Both the position numbers and the translations under genes were made by a program. The notes beneath the pieces are model-generated. The model worked only from the letters and a program-made list of their open reading frames with translations, did no database searches and had not been told where the DNA came from. 64,000 bases of DNA from Zeus faber (lineage: Eukaryota; Chordata; Actinopteri; Zeiformes; Zeidae): contig OY482864.1 of assembly GCA_960531495.1 (NCBI GenBank), positions 12,284,385 to 12,348,384 of the forward strand, in the 5' to 3' direction. Of this stretch, positions 22,901 to 33,204 are shown piece after piece. Within the stretch, counting starts at the first letter, position 1, and each line of letters starts with the position of its first letter.

Positions 22901-25900
22901 CCACGGGGAGATCGAGGTGTTCTGCAGGGAGCTGCTGCGGCGGCCCGAGCTGGACGCCGTGTTCGTCCGCTACTCGGCCAACGGCTGCGTGCTGTCCACC
23001 GTGGACCTGCGGGAGTTCCTGCGGGAGCAGGGCGAGGACGCCTCGCTGGTCCACGCCCAGAGCCTCATCCTCACCTACGAGCTCAACGAGTGGGGTACGG
23101 CGGCACCAACCCGGGGGAAGGGACGTCACGCCCCCGCGCAGGGTGTAGCACGGGCCGTCTTGGATCTTAGAAAGCAGGCGGTGATGTGGGGAGAGAGAGA
23201 GAGAGAGAGAGAGACGGTCAGAGAGGGAGAGCGATACTATGTAGTATCCCTTTAAATACACACGTGTCCAAACACATTGTCCACGTAAACATAACAAGGC
23301 CTTCACCATGGGACTGAGTGTGACAACAGGTCCTGACAATTCCAATTTTACAACTGCGTGTCATCAGACCAGCCCAAAAACAACACTGCCCTCGGTGCCT
23401 GACCAAAACGGTGTAAAACGATGTAAAAATAATAATGACAAGGAAAGTACTAGTAAGCGCTTCCTCTGTCTGTTTAGAAACTGAAAATATAATATAATCA
23501 GGCAGTAAAATATTTTAGCATAGTTTGACATATCAAATATAACCCAAAAGATTATGATTTTTGACAATTAGCGTTTCCCCTTTCTTGAGATCAGTCTCTT
23601 AATATTAAAATATATCAATGTCACTAAATTATTAAATTATTGAAATTCAACAACTGTTTTGTCTTCCAACTTGGCAACCTCTTGGGATTGAGGTTGTGGT
23701 CGCAGTGTGGAGAGACTTCCATTGATTTCATAATCCCAGTCTCAAAAGCATAGTACAATGTGGGCTATAAATAATCGATTAAATTTGTTATCGATAACTG
23801 ATCTGGATTTAGAAACATGTCATGCTTCACGTGTCAGACCTCATTATGCAAAATCAGTTTTGTTGCTGTTCTCCTTCATTTCGGTTTCCCCGCTGGGCCC
23901 GGCGCAGCCCAGAGGAACCAGCTGATGACGCCCAACGGCTTCACCATGTACATGCTCTCCAAGGAGAACTGCGCGTTCGACCCGGAGCACGGGCGCGTCC
24001 ACCAGGACATGGCGCGCCCGCTGGCCCACTACTTCATCTCCTCCTCGCACAACACCTACCTCACCAAGGACCAGCTGACGGGGGAGAGCAGCACCGAGCC
24101 CTACATCAGGTACTGGAGGGGGAGGCTTGCGTTGGCTCTGTTTTGATGGGCTAGAGGCGGGTTGAAATCTTTTCTTTTTCGACCGTACGCCTTCCGGTGC
24201 GGTCTATCTGTTTCAATCATTTGCTTAAAATATCAAAAATGTCCTCCGTGAGTTATATTCCTCCTGCTTTCTGACGAGGCTGTGATCGCTCTGATCTTCT
24301 GTTGTGAAATTCATCTCACACCTCTGCACGTTTGACGTCATTTCCTGTTTACCACAAATGCCGTGCGTTTATGTGCACATGTACATGAATCTATCTATAA
24401 AGGAGGGAACCTCTGCATGTGTGTCTGTTTGTCTGTCTGTCTGCCTGTCTGCCTGTCTGCCTGTCTGCCTGTCTGCCTGTATGTATGTTTGTTCTTTGAG
24501 TACCTCGACAACCGTTCATCCGATCTACTTCACACTTGGAGGGTGTATCGCTGGGGACCCAAGGACGTGCAGTGTCGAGTTTGGTGCGATTTGGACGCGG
24601 GACAAGTGTAATGTTAATAAACTTCCGATAAACAGCGACTCAGCGAGGGGGCGGGGCTTCCCCTGAAAGCGAGGGGCCCATTCTGAACAGGCATGTTTGG
24701 TTCATCCCAAAGCGCGACTTGGGTGTGTGTGTGTGCGTGTGTTTTCTTTTTCCCGTGGGAAAGAGTGCGTGTTTTGAACGGCCAGTCATTATCTAGTCAT
24801 CATTCATTTTCAGTCATTTTTCCAGTCATCATTAATCATGTCATCATGATTTTATGATTATTTTTTGATCACTGGATAGAGCAACCCCACTCCTTTTGGT
24901 GGGAGATAACTAATTAGTTCATCGAAACAAACACACTTAGAGTGTTAGTCATGGTTTTCCCCTTTTATTCACTAAACACTCCCTCATACTGATCAAGAAG
25001 GCCAGCTCTGTGGACCCAGTGCAGGTGGTGGGAGAAAAGGAGGATGATGGCTAAGCTGTCATCCCTGATGGAGAACGAGACTCTGACGGCTCTGGAGAGC
25101 CCCTTCAGCGGTAGGCTGCTTCACCCCAAAGTGTGGGAAGGAGCGCTATCGCAGGTCCTTCCTTCCTGCGGCTGTCAGACTGTACAACCAACAGTGCAGC
25201 CAGTAGACCCCACACACACACGCACACACACACACACACGCACGCAAACAACTGTGGAAAATCCAAGTCCAATTTTTTACCAAAAAAATAAAAAGTATAA
25301 TCCTTGATGTGCAATGTGTCAAAATATGTGCAATACTCTTAGTATTTGATTCCTATTTATGGTGTTTTTTTCTAAATATTTTATATTGTTTATAGTGCTT
25401 AACCTGGATATGCTCTCTATTTTTCTGCTGTCACTTTTTGCTGCTGTAACAATGTAAATTTCCCCGTTGTGGGACTAATAAAGGTTTGTCTTAGCTTATC
25501 TGATCTTATCTTATTCGTTCCCTTCCGCTTCGTCGGTTTCCCTCTCACGGACACCGAGGGAGAACAAATCAATGGCAATTATTTGTTTTTGTGCTGAGCC
25601 GTCCAAAAGGAAATACGCTCAGAACCTGCCGATTTGCGCGCCGGTCATTGGACTTCCGATTCAGAAAACAAGCAAACTATAAAAAAAAACCCAAAAACGC
25701 CGAGATGTGCTTTACTTGTCCGCTTGATGTTTATCCGTCTAACTACCGTACCGTGTTTTCCTCTCATTTCTCCCCCGCCGAGGGCCCTGATCCACGGCTG
25801 CCGCTGTGTGGAGCTGGACTGCTGGGACGGCGACGGGGGGGAGCCGGTCATCTACCACGGACACACGCTCACCTCCAAAGTGCCTTTCGTGGAGGTCATC

Positions 25901-27707
25901 CAGACCATCGACGAGTACGCCTTCAAGGTGAGCCCGAGTCGAAGTGAGTCGTTTTTTGGAAAGGGAAAAGTCCTGTTTCCATGTTTTCGCCCCGCCCAGG
26001 CACTGCTCAGTGATTCCGCTCAGTTGTACCTCTGGGTTGTATTGGTGGTAGCATATAAAGAACATGGTTGACTCAAAATCCCAGACTGGAACTTAAATTT
26101 CTGAGCCAAGATTGCCCATCGCTCGAACTATTTCAACGAAATATCACCAAAATATCACAATAATGAGTAAGTTGAGTAAATATGCCCGTAGCAACTTTGG
26201 CAAGTATCAAACATTTATATTTAACATGTATTTTAAAGATCATATTTTGTGATTAAAAAGGGCCAGCTACTGCTACGAGGGCTGGGTGGTTTCTGACAAA
26301 ATAAAATATCACAATATCTTTCGAGGATTAGCTCACTATCGATAATTTGACGATATTTTTGGCTATTGGTGATTGCATCACATTATTTAGAAAACAATTT
26401 ACTTTAAAGCAATGCAGCTTTTAAGAGCTGTAAGACTATATCATGGTATTAAGATAAGATTTAAAAAAAGTAAGACAAGATAAGAAAACACAATATTAAT
26501 CCCCGAGGGGGAAATTAGAGAAAAATTACGTTGACCCAAATCCTAGACAATATCTTGTCTCATATCACAACATCGATATTACACCGACTTATCTCCCAGC
26601 CCTACCTGCTTCTAAAAGAGTTAATGTCGTGGGTTAGTTGGGGTGAAAAAGCCACTTGAGGGGTTTAATCTTGTCCGTTGCAAAAGACGATCCGCCTGTC
26701 TCCCCCTCCAGGCGTCTCCCTACCCCCTGATCCTCTCTCTGGAGAACCACTGCTCCGTGGAGCAGCAGACAGTCATGGCCAGACACCTGCGCTCCATCCT
26801 GGGGGACAAGCTGCTCATCAAGCCCCTGGATGGGCTGGATTCCCGCTACCTGCCCTCCCCGGAGGTGAGGGCTGGAATACTGGAATTTCATCTATCTATA
26901 TATATTTCAGACTTTAATTCTCAATATTTTGACGATAAATGAATGTGACTGTGTGAATGAATGTAGTTAAGTAACTGCACCGGTACAGTTGCCTCCGCTT
27001 AGAGGCCGCCATGGTGTTGTTTGTTGATATAACTTTTTCATAATAAGCCGTCTCGCTTCTTATGAATTTTTTTTCCTTCTGACCTCTTCTGGTTTCTCAC
27101 CACACTTCTTGTTATCGGCTCCACCCACCACCCACGCCACCACCCACCAATCAATACTGCAAAAACAATTACCAATATTACGTTTTGTATCATGATGTAT
27201 TTATTTTTTTATATCATGTCTTTATATCATCCTGCTCTATCTTGTATTCTGAAAAACAGAAGAACACACAAACAAGTGACCCGGGAGTGAAAATGCAGCT
27301 CGCTCACCGCCCAGTTTAATTCTGGGAGCGCTTGCTGTGAGATCCAAATTTCAAATTGACTCAAAACCTTCGGAAAAAGTCGGAAGTGTTTGTCTGTACC
27401 GTAGAAATTCCCATTCGCTGGAATGACGGCTTGACCTGGACTAAAAATAGCCGCCGCCGCCACCGAGAACCGATGATGAATTCACACTCGGCCACCTCAA
27501 AGTATGCTTATTAGTGTTCGAACAGCTGCTCCGTAGGAAGGCAGAGCATGTTGGAAACACATCGAAATAGTTTCCATTGCAAACGCTGCTGGTAGGGCGA
27601 CGGCGGGGGGAAGGAGACCGTTTGTGTTGGAGAGGGATCCTGTCTCCGTCTGCTGCTGCAGCATGATGCCCCACTTCTCCGCCATTTTCTCATAATCAGA
27701 ACATGTC

Positions 27708-27772
<65 letters not shown>

Positions 27773-27947
27773 GTGCATGGTCGTGCAATGATCCACGCCC
27801 CAGTAACGACAATCCCTTCAGTCCCTTTCACAATTTCCAATTTGCAAATCGTTCATCTAAAGCGGGTTTTACCACCTGTGTACTCTCACTCGTTGTTTCA
27901 TTTCAGTATATATTTGTGTCACATTTTTCCTTTTTGTTATTCTTTTG

Positions 27948-28025
<78 letters not shown>

Positions 28026-29617
28026 GTGTGCACGTTGCGTGGCTCCAGGCCCTGAAGGGGAAGATCCTGGTGAAGGGGAAGAAGGAGCGTGAGCTGGAGG
28101 AGAGCTCGTCCAGCTCCTCCGACCTCAGCTCGTCCGAGGAGGAGAGCAGCCGGGCGGAGGGCAAACCCCGGGGCGGGAAAGGGGACGACAAGAAGGTGGG
28201 CACCAGGGGGAGCTGCGAGGGCGACGGTTCCGCCGGGGACTCCTCCGCAGGGGTGGAGACAGGGATAGATGACCCCGCTGCTTTTATCTCATTCACCGCA
28301 ACTAGCTTTTCCCTGTGGCGTGGGGCGGACCCCGCCGTCAAACCCACGAAAGCAACGTCTGGAGGAGCACACGCATCATGCAAATACGTTGAATGGCTGT
28401 GAGAAGTGCCAACTTAAAGAGGTGTCAAACGTGGAATTATATGAAACGAAATAATCTCATGGCTTTTGCACTTAACCGTAATGAGCCTGAGGCAACGGAT
28501 TCGTCTCGCGCTTCCGTTTGAGTCCATTTTAAAACTATTTTGGAACAAATAGATCTCCCAGGCGGGGAAACGCGAGCACAAACAAGGATTTTAAATGGGA
28601 ATGACTGAGCAGAGACCGAGGGTTTCTTTTGAAAACATCAAGTGGGGATTGTGAAGAATTAACTTGACTTTGGGCCTTGTGAGTATTTTTCTTAAATATT
28701 CCTTTTTGGGTTGAAATCAAAGTCAACGTACCAGCATCATCACGATACTGATCCTCTACGACTGCTCATTTATTGGTTATGTGGATATTTGATGGGACTT
28801 AATTCACGTCAATATCTTGTGTGCGCATGCGTGTGCGCGCGCGTGTGTGTGTGTGTGTCTGTGTGTGTGTGTGTGTGTGTCTGTGTGTGCGTGCGTGTGT
28901 GTGTGTGTGTGTGTGTGCAGGTCGTGTGTAAGCTGAGTCAGGAGCTGTCGGAGCTGGTGGTCTACATGCGCAGTGTCCCCTTCCGGGGCTTCGAGCAGTC
29001 AGCCATGAAGCCCAGCAGCGACATATCGTCCTTCTCCGAGAGCGAGGCGCTCCGCTACGTCAAAGAGTCAGGTACAGTAGCATCCTTTTGTCACGTGTAT
29101 TTATTCAGGTTATTTTTTTTTATAATCAGGGTAGTTGATTATAAATAAATAAATATGATTCTCTTTATAAGACAATATGAGATTTTCACACTTTAATGAG
29201 CCCCGGGTGGAAATTCACTATGCATTATATAGTCATTAGTGCATAGAAATAATATTCAATGATATGTAGAAATACGCTATAATGTGGTATAAAATGCCAG
29301 TATAATATAATGCTCTTCTCTTGCCATACAGTATATATTACATACTGTATATAAACTACATACACTGTATGCATATGTAGATGTATGTATGTATGTATAT
29401 CGATAGGTATATATGAATAGCTGTGAAAAAAAAGACATTATAGGCATTATAGTAGTGATAATGATAATGCATTATAATAATAGAAACAGTATTATAGTCT
29501 ATGTACAGTGGGTTTAGCTTCCTCCATAATTTTCAACACATTTTTTGTGAACATCAAATATCCCTTCGGGAGTGTTATATAACTTCCATACTTCACTATT
29601 TCATGTCCCATCCTGAC

Positions 29618-29682
<65 letters not shown>

Positions 29683-31689
29683 TCCAGGAAAGCATTTTGT
29701 GCGTCACAACAGCCACCAGCTGAGCAGGATCTACCCGTCAGGCCAGCGCCTCCAGTCTTCCAACTACAACCCGCAGGAGATGTGGAACGGCGGTTGCCAG
29801 ATTGGTGATTAAACTGCAATTTAGAGATCTCCCTTGAGGTTAAACTCAGCAAAATATGGAAAGTTGTTGTTAGAAGCCCCCGGTCTGTGACTATAAATCC
29901 CTCCAACAGGAAGGCGGATGAATTGTCAGACTCCCAAGTACCCAAATTAAGTGCTTTTCTTTTTTCCCATCCCATGTAGACCCTATTTTAAACAAGACAA
30001 AACTTTTTTTCAATAAGTTATTCAAAATTGAATCTCAGAATTCAGTCTCTCTTCAGTATGACGGGGAAGCAAAGTTGCCGGATTAGAGTGTTACACGTAA
30101 ACGCAAACAACTGCATCTGTCGTGACCAAAGTGTTTCACGCACAAGACCCGTGCATTGACTTCCTCTTGTATTTGAAACATTGCAATCAATAAATCAGTC
30201 TAACCGTGTTCATTGTGTGTGTTTTCTGGGGGCAGTGGCGCTGAACTTCCAGACGCCCGGGGAGCAGATGGACCTGAACCAGGGCCGCTTCCTCCCGAAC
30301 GGCACGTGCGGCTACGTGCTCAAACCGTCCTTCATGTGCCAGCCCGACACCACCTTCAACCCCGAGAACGTGGGCGGGGGCCCGGGACACCGGCCCGTCC
30401 TGCTCACCGTGCGGGTAAAGGAAACCGACAACCCCGAATATGAAGCATGTGGCGTCCAATTAAAATGTCCATAATACCATTGGTTTGTCTGGTTTTTTTT
30501 GTTGTGCTGTTTTTGTTATGAAGAAGATTGTAGAATTGTATTCCAAACACGGCAGTCTGTTAAGATAGTAATATCTGGTCAGTGAATATAATTCAAATAA
30601 ATAATTTCATTAAGCAAAAAAAAAAAATTTCAATTTTAATTTAATTAAATGTAATTTATGAAATGAAATAAGTAAATAGATGTGACACAATAACAAAGAA
30701 ATAGAAAATAAAAAATTATTATTATTATTTTTTTTTTTCCCAAAAACCAAAGTCAAGGAGTTGTTCCTCAAATACGCAGAATTTTTAAAATGTATAGATT
30801 TGAAATTACAGTTTGAAATCACAATCATCAGATTTCAATGAAAAAAATGTTCGTATACGGATGAAACGCTTCCTTGCGTACCAAAACGTAAACAACAAAA
30901 TGATCTGTGACAGAGTTTTTCCGTACAACGATTAACAAGGACTGTGCAGTCACCGTGGTTGCACGCAGTTAGTACGCATTATTTGTCGTTCTCCCAGGTC
31001 ATTTCGGCTCAGCAGCTGCCCAAACCCGAATGGGACAAACCCAGCTCCATCGTGGACCCTCAGGTGTGGGTGGAGACCCACGGCGTCCCCATCGACTACA
31101 ACAAGAAGAAGACGCACCGCATCGACAACAACGGTGAGCATCCACCCGTCCGACACGCTGGGATGCGGGAGGAGCCTGGAATGATATCTGGGTGAGGACT
31201 TCCGAAATGAAGGTAGGACGAGGTCAAAGGTCGCGGACACGCCGCAGGTTTGCTTCTGTCGTCGCAAAATACGATTTTTCTTATTATCTTTGAAACGTAC
31301 GATAGGAACTCTCTGTATTCAAGTGGTTCCAAATGTGACGCCGTCTTTGCTATTTTTCCTCACTATTCTAAATGTTCTTAACCGGATGCATTTTATTTGA
31401 ATTATTTTACACCTGTTTCATACATTTTATCGGTATTTTTAAAGTGTTACATAAATAAGTTATTATTATTATCTTTGTTATTATTAATAATTAGTTAAAT
31501 CATTCCAATAAATAATCCGCTCTCTCCGTGTTCTCCCGGAGGCTTCAACCCGCGGTGGGACTGCACCTTTAACTTCACCATCCACGCCCCCGACCTGACG
31601 CTGCTCCGCTTCGTGGTGGAGGACCACGACTACACCTCCAGCAACGACTTCCTGGGGCAGTTCACCCTGCCGCTCACCAGCCTGCGCAC

Positions 31690-31764
<75 letters not shown>

Positions 31765-32290
31765 CTCCACTTCCTACATATTTAAACTGTACATTTTCCA
31801 TTTATAGACAGAAAATGCCAGGAAAACAATTCCCAGCCGCCAATTTGACATTCTGCAACTTGTCCCCCCTTTTCCACTCTTCTCCTCTCCTCTCTCCTCA
31901 TCTCTTCCTCCCCTCTTCTGCTCTCTTCCCCCCCATTCTCCCCTCTTCTCCCGTCTTCTCCTCTCCTCTCTTCTCCTTCTCCTCTCTTCTCCTCTCTTCC
32001 CCCTCTTCTATTTTCTTCTCCTCTCTTCTCCCCCTTCTCCCCTGTTTTGCCCTCTTCTGCTCTCTTCTCCCCTCTTTTCCCCCCTCTTCTCCCCTCTTCT
32101 CCTCCCTCCTCCCCTCTCCTCCTCTCTCCTCCTCGCTTCAGGTTACCGCCACGTCCGCCTCTGCAAGCTGGACGGCTCCAGCCTCTCCCCCGCCTCGCTC
32201 TTTGTCCACGTCAAGGTGACCCCGTGCCAGGGAAGCCCCTCCAAGCCGGGCGCCAAGTCCCCGGCCGGGTCCTTGGCCAAGAAGCCATAG
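9936..32290 (+). CDS. plcd3: Phospholipase C delta-3 (16 coding exons)
   Basis: Coding exons: 9936-10026, 16435-16490, 16720-16831, 21306-21534, 22547-22676, 22869-23094, 23908-24109, 25783-25927, 26712-26864, 28049-28195, 28921-29071, 29688-29804, 30236-30414, 30998-31133, 31542-31691, 32142-32290; 2373 nt, 790 aa (human PLCD3 is of similar length). It hydrolyses PIP2 to IP3 and diacylglycerol at the plasma membrane in a Ca2+-dependent way. Order: PH domain (about 45-155), EF-hand loops at 173-184 and 209-220, X box (about 315-450), Ser/acidic linker (about 455-500), Y box (about 505-620), C2 (about 640-760). His329, Asn330, Glu359, Asp361, His374 and Glu408 keep the exact spacing of the PLC-delta1 active site, so it should be active. 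Intron 4 is a U12-type AT-AC intron. Fish have two plcd3 copies; acbd4 next door suggests plcd3a, not proven. Confidence 0.96.
12292..12954. repeat. Degraded DNA-element relic broken by a hAT insertion
   Basis: Begins with TGCCGAGTTCAGACGACACG, a start seen in fish MITE-like elements, and its right part (GACTTTGAAAGTTGTGG) resembles the inner 3' end expected for such an element. The last bases of that end are missing or diverged where the hAT element entered. Family not assigned. Confidence 0.4.
12955..14130 (+). mobile_element. hAT (Charlie-like) transposon relic, 1176 bp
   Basis: Starts CAGGGGTCGGGAACC and ends GGTTCCCGACCCCCG (inverted repeats, one mismatch near the tip). It is flanked by identical 8-bp target duplications, GTGTAGGG at 12947-12954 and 14131-14138, the length expected for hAT. 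Near 13690-13760 a frame reads [10 protein letters not shown] and IKSNLRSR, a relic of the hAT C-terminal dimerisation region, followed by stops. The transposase is otherwise gone, so the copy is dead. Confidence 0.88.
14160..14390. repeat. Diverged 171-bp-spaced duplication
   Basis: The words CAAGATCTTAAGAGAATC near 14170 and CAAGATCTTAAAAGAATC near 14341 begin two similar blocks of about 45 bp, each followed by a Thr/Gly-codon-like TTGTCTTGAG or TTGTCGTAAG. Looks like an old internal duplication. Confidence 0.4.
14717..14751. repeat. (GT)n microsatellite
   Basis: About 17 GT units with GGGTG at both ends, within plcd3 intron 1. Confidence 0.9.
16435..16490 (+). CDS. plcd3: plcd3 exon 2: PH domain entry
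   Basis: Acceptor ATAG, donor GTATTA. Codes [16 protein letters not shown], matching the conserved start of the PLC-delta PH domain. Confidence 0.92.
16720..16831 (+). CDS. plcd3: plcd3 exon 3: PH domain core
   Basis: Acceptor TTGCAAG, donor GTGAGT. Codes [18 protein letters not shown] and on. The Lys/Arg cluster and Trp are the inositol phosphate-binding face of the PLC-delta PH domain. A (GT)n run begins 10 bases after the donor. Confidence 0.93.
17867..17986. repeat. 14-bp minisatellite
   Basis: About 8.5 copies of CATGCAGGTGCGTA, the last copies diverged. The head-to-tail layout with no spacers rules out a CRISPR-like array. Confidence 0.93.
18610..19075. repeat. ATGACCAGCTA satellite with 98-bp higher-order unit
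   Basis: Tandem units of about 11 bp, with variants ATGACCATCTT, ACAACCAGCTTG and ATGGACAGCTA. The marker AACAACC recurs at 18704, 18802 and 18900, exactly 98 bp apart, showing that a block of about nine units was copied as a whole. Confidence 0.92.
19840..20243. repeat. 400-bp compound (GT)n array
   Basis: Almost pure purine-pyrimidine alternation: a long perfect (GT)n followed by GT runs broken by TACGTG, TACATG and TTTG steps. Long open frames of Cys-Val or His-Thr in both strands are artefacts. Confidence 0.95.
21306..21534 (+). CDS. plcd3: plcd3 exon 4: rest of PH domain, AT-AC donor
   Basis: Acceptor GCTGCAG. Codes [17 protein letters not shown] and on to [10 protein letters not shown] and EKLDQ/H. 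There is no usable GT donor. The conserved frame stops at GAC CA, directly followed by ATATCCTTT, the U12-type donor. Joined to exon 5 this restores [13 protein letters not shown], as in other PLC-deltas. Confidence 0.95.
21589..22319. repeat. GGTAGGTAAGTA minisatellite
   Basis: About 730 bp of degenerate tandem units such as GTAGATATGAAGGTAGGTAA, in purine-rich form on the coding strand. Shorter remnants continue at 22420-22520. The minus strand gives an artefactual frame rich in Tyr-Leu-Pro. Confidence 0.93.
22320..22419. mobile_element. Tc/mariner-Tigger-like fragment
   Basis: Ends GTCGAGGTACCACTGTA, the complement of the TACAGTGGTACCTCGAC tip common to Tigger-like MITEs, with the TA target. 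Inside, ACATACGACTG and ACATACGACCG are repeated. Only one end is present; it is embedded in the minisatellite. Confidence 0.5.
22547..22676 (+). CDS. plcd3: plcd3 exon 5: EF-hand 1
   Basis: Starts after the AC of the U12 intron; donor GTGCGT. Codes [20 protein letters not shown] and on; the loop [12 protein letters not shown] (173-184) has Asp/Asn/Asp-Gly/Ser/Glu at the Ca-binding places. Confidence 0.95.
22869..23094 (+). CDS. plcd3: plcd3 exon 6: EF-hand 2 and following lobe
   Basis: Acceptor GTTGCAG, donor GTACGG. Loop [12 protein letters not shown] (209-220). Continues through [13 protein letters not shown] and [11 protein letters not shown], the second EF lobe, whose loops have lost their calcium ligands as is usual in PLC-deltas. 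Confidence 0.95.
23095..23907 (+). other. plcd3: plcd3 intron 6
   Basis: Carries a short (GA)n at about 23191-23213. The rest is AT-rich with no recognisable feature. Confidence 0.8.
23908..24109 (+). CDS. plcd3: plcd3 exon 7: start of X box, first catalytic His
   Basis: Acceptor GGCGCAG, donor GTACTG. Codes [18 protein letters not shown] and then [12 protein letters not shown]. His329 and Asn330 match the PLC-delta1 His311 and Asn312 pair. Confidence 0.96.
24424..24487. repeat. (CTGTCTGC)n microsatellite
   Basis: GTCT and CTGC units, about 16 four-base steps, in plcd3 intron 7. Confidence 0.9.
24980..25518 (+). mobile_element. 3' end of a non-LTR retrotransposon
   Basis: A decayed frame contains ASSVDPV and, near 25130-25195, [20 protein letters not shown], a pattern that ends the reverse-transcriptase ORF of several fish LINEs. 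A 3' UTR follows with ACTAATAAAGG and a TCTTATCTTA-type tail. Only this 5'-truncated piece is present, in sense orientation inside plcd3 intron 7. A (CA)n run lies at about 25210-25242. Confidence 0.7.
25783..25927 (+). CDS. plcd3: plcd3 exon 8: X box catalytic core
   Basis: Acceptor GCCGAG, donor GTGAGC. Codes [20 protein letters not shown] and HGHTLTSKV. Glu359, Asp361 (Ca ligands) and His374 keep the spacing of PLC-delta1. Confidence 0.96.
26278..26603. mobile_element. MITE with GGGCTGGG ends
   Basis: Begins AGGGCTGGGTGG and ends TCTCCCAGCCCT, inverted ends around AT-rich DNA with repeated ATATCGAT-type words, a layout found in many fish genomes. A piece near 26455-26520 (AAGATAAGAT, CCCCGAGGGGGAAATT) looks like the tail of a separate retroelement. 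Target duplication unclear. Confidence 0.6.
26712..26864 (+). CDS. plcd3: plcd3 exon 9: end of X box
   Basis: Acceptor CTCCAG, donor GTGAGG. Codes [16 protein letters not shown] and [12 protein letters not shown]; Glu408 is the last X-box catalytic residue. Ends LPSPE, the usual exit to the linker. Confidence 0.96.
26865..28048 (+). other. plcd3: plcd3 intron 9 with two (GT)n tracts
   Basis: (GT)n at 27713-27769 and at 27945-28024, the second stopping 24 bases before the exon 10 acceptor. The rest is unremarkable. Confidence 0.88.
28049..28195 (+). CDS. plcd3: plcd3 exon 10: X-Y linker
   Basis: Acceptor GCTCCAG, donor GTGGGC. Starts [12 protein letters not shown] (the end of the barrel strand), then an acidic Ser-rich stretch ([16 protein letters not shown]) and a basic end. 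In the family this linker lies over the active site and holds the enzyme back. Confidence 0.92.
28818..28918. repeat. (GT)n reaching the exon 11 acceptor
   Basis: Alternating GT/GC tract that runs without a break into GCAG at 28917-28920, so the acceptor of exon 11 has no pyrimidine tract of the usual kind. Confidence 0.95.
28921..29071 (+). CDS. plcd3: plcd3 exon 11: start of Y box
   Basis: Acceptor TGTGCAG, donor GTACAG. Codes [18 protein letters not shown] and [16 protein letters not shown], the usual opening of the Y half-barrel. Confidence 0.95.
29621..29680. repeat. (GT)n next to the exon 12 acceptor
   Basis: About 29 perfect GT units ending 7 bases before the acceptor AG of exon 12. 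Confidence 0.95.
29688..29804 (+). CDS. plcd3: plcd3 exon 12: Y box
   Basis: Acceptor CGTCCAG, donor GTGATT. Codes [18 protein letters not shown] and [14 protein letters not shown], near-invariant in PLCs. SSNY supplies the Ser and Arg residues that bind the 4-phosphate. Confidence 0.96.
30236..30414 (+). CDS. plcd3: plcd3 exon 13: end of Y box
   Basis: Acceptor GGGCAG, donor GTAAAG. Codes [19 protein letters not shown] and [12 protein letters not shown], the last barrel strand, then the link to the C2 domain. Confidence 0.96.
30998..31133 (+). CDS. plcd3: plcd3 exon 14: C2 first half
   Basis: Acceptor CTCCCAG, donor GTGAGC. Codes [20 protein letters not shown] and [15 protein letters not shown] carries a calcium-binding Asp of the C2 domain. 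Confidence 0.95.
31542..31691 (+). CDS. plcd3: plcd3 exon 15: C2 second half
   Basis: Acceptor CCCGGAG. The donor is the first GT of a (GT)n run. Codes [15 protein letters not shown] and [19 protein letters not shown], with the Asp residues of the second calcium loop. Confidence 0.95.
31692..31762. repeat. (GT)n forming the exon 15 donor
   Basis: About 35 perfect GT units starting at the splice junction itself, so the donor reads CAG/GTGTGTGTG. Confidence 0.95.
31865..32141. repeat. Polypyrimidine tract before exon 16
   Basis: About 280 bases of TCTTCTCC-type sequence running into the exon 16 acceptor CTTCAG. Far longer than a normal pyrimidine tract; a candidate for triplex (H-DNA) structure. 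Confidence 0.9.
32142..32290 (+). CDS. plcd3: plcd3 exon 16: C-terminus and stop
   Basis: Codes [20 protein letters not shown] and FVHVKV, the last C2 strand, then a Pro/Ser/Lys tail ending LAKKP and TAG at 32288-32290. Confidence 0.95.
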
Positions 32291-32441
32291 CTACGAGGGA
32301 GGAGAACTCTCCCCCCCCCCAGGAAAAAAAAACAACAAAAAAAACAAAACGGAACTTAACGTAACGGCTGAGTTTTCTGGGGCAGCTGAGTCTTATTTTT
32401 TTGACTCCCAATGATGGAAAAATAAGGTTCAGCTTCAAAAG

Positions 32442-32484
<43 letters not shown>

Positions 32485-33204
32485 GGCGCTTTCCTTCCAG
32501 ATGCAATTTTCTCGTATCCACGGCGATATGGGATCCGCCAGGAGACACTCAGGGTTCCTTGGCTGCGGCCGATGCGTCCAACTTCTCAAAGGTTCAAAGG
32601 TCACATTCTACTCCTAAAATATTGTCAATCGATGGGATGATTGGTGAAATCACTTCAAGGTTTTCACTTCCCAAAGACTTGACGCGGCCTCCTGCTCGGA
32701 TGCAGATGACGACGCCGGAGGAAATAGTTGATATTTTGTATTTTAACATGACACCAACGTATGGTGCTGAGATCGCTCGCAACGTTTTAAACATTTGTAA
32801 GAATCCGGCGGAACCTTTTAGCCTTTAGCAGTAGAAGCCGTTGAAACAAGTTTATTTATTCGTTTTTATTCTATTTTAATATTTATTGAAATGCCTAGAC
32901 GTTCCTAGGGGTGGAAGGCCACCAAGTCTCGAAATTGGGACGTTCAAAGTTTTGTATTCCAGCTTTTTATAGATGTTCGGTGCGCGGCGCGTTGCAAGTA
33001 TGAGGAAGCAGAGCATCCACCTGTTGGCACGGCGCGTTGCAAGTATGAGGAAGCAGAGCATCCACCTGTTGTTATTACAGTGTTATTATTTTTGTTAAAA
33101 GAAATCCGGCTGATGAAGTGGTCAGCACATCGGATTTATAACAGCCGCTTTCTGTACCAAAGCCATACAGTGTCAAAAAAATCCGAACGTCAACTTCCCT
33201 GCAG

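Noticed and set aside
27703..28402. Long plus frames ending in a Ser-rich stretch
   Set aside because: (GT)n intron fused by frame to the real plcd3 exon 10; not a separate gene.
32559..32828. 89-codon plus frame just after plcd3
   Set aside because: Lies in the likely plcd3 3' UTR; no similarity and no splice signals.
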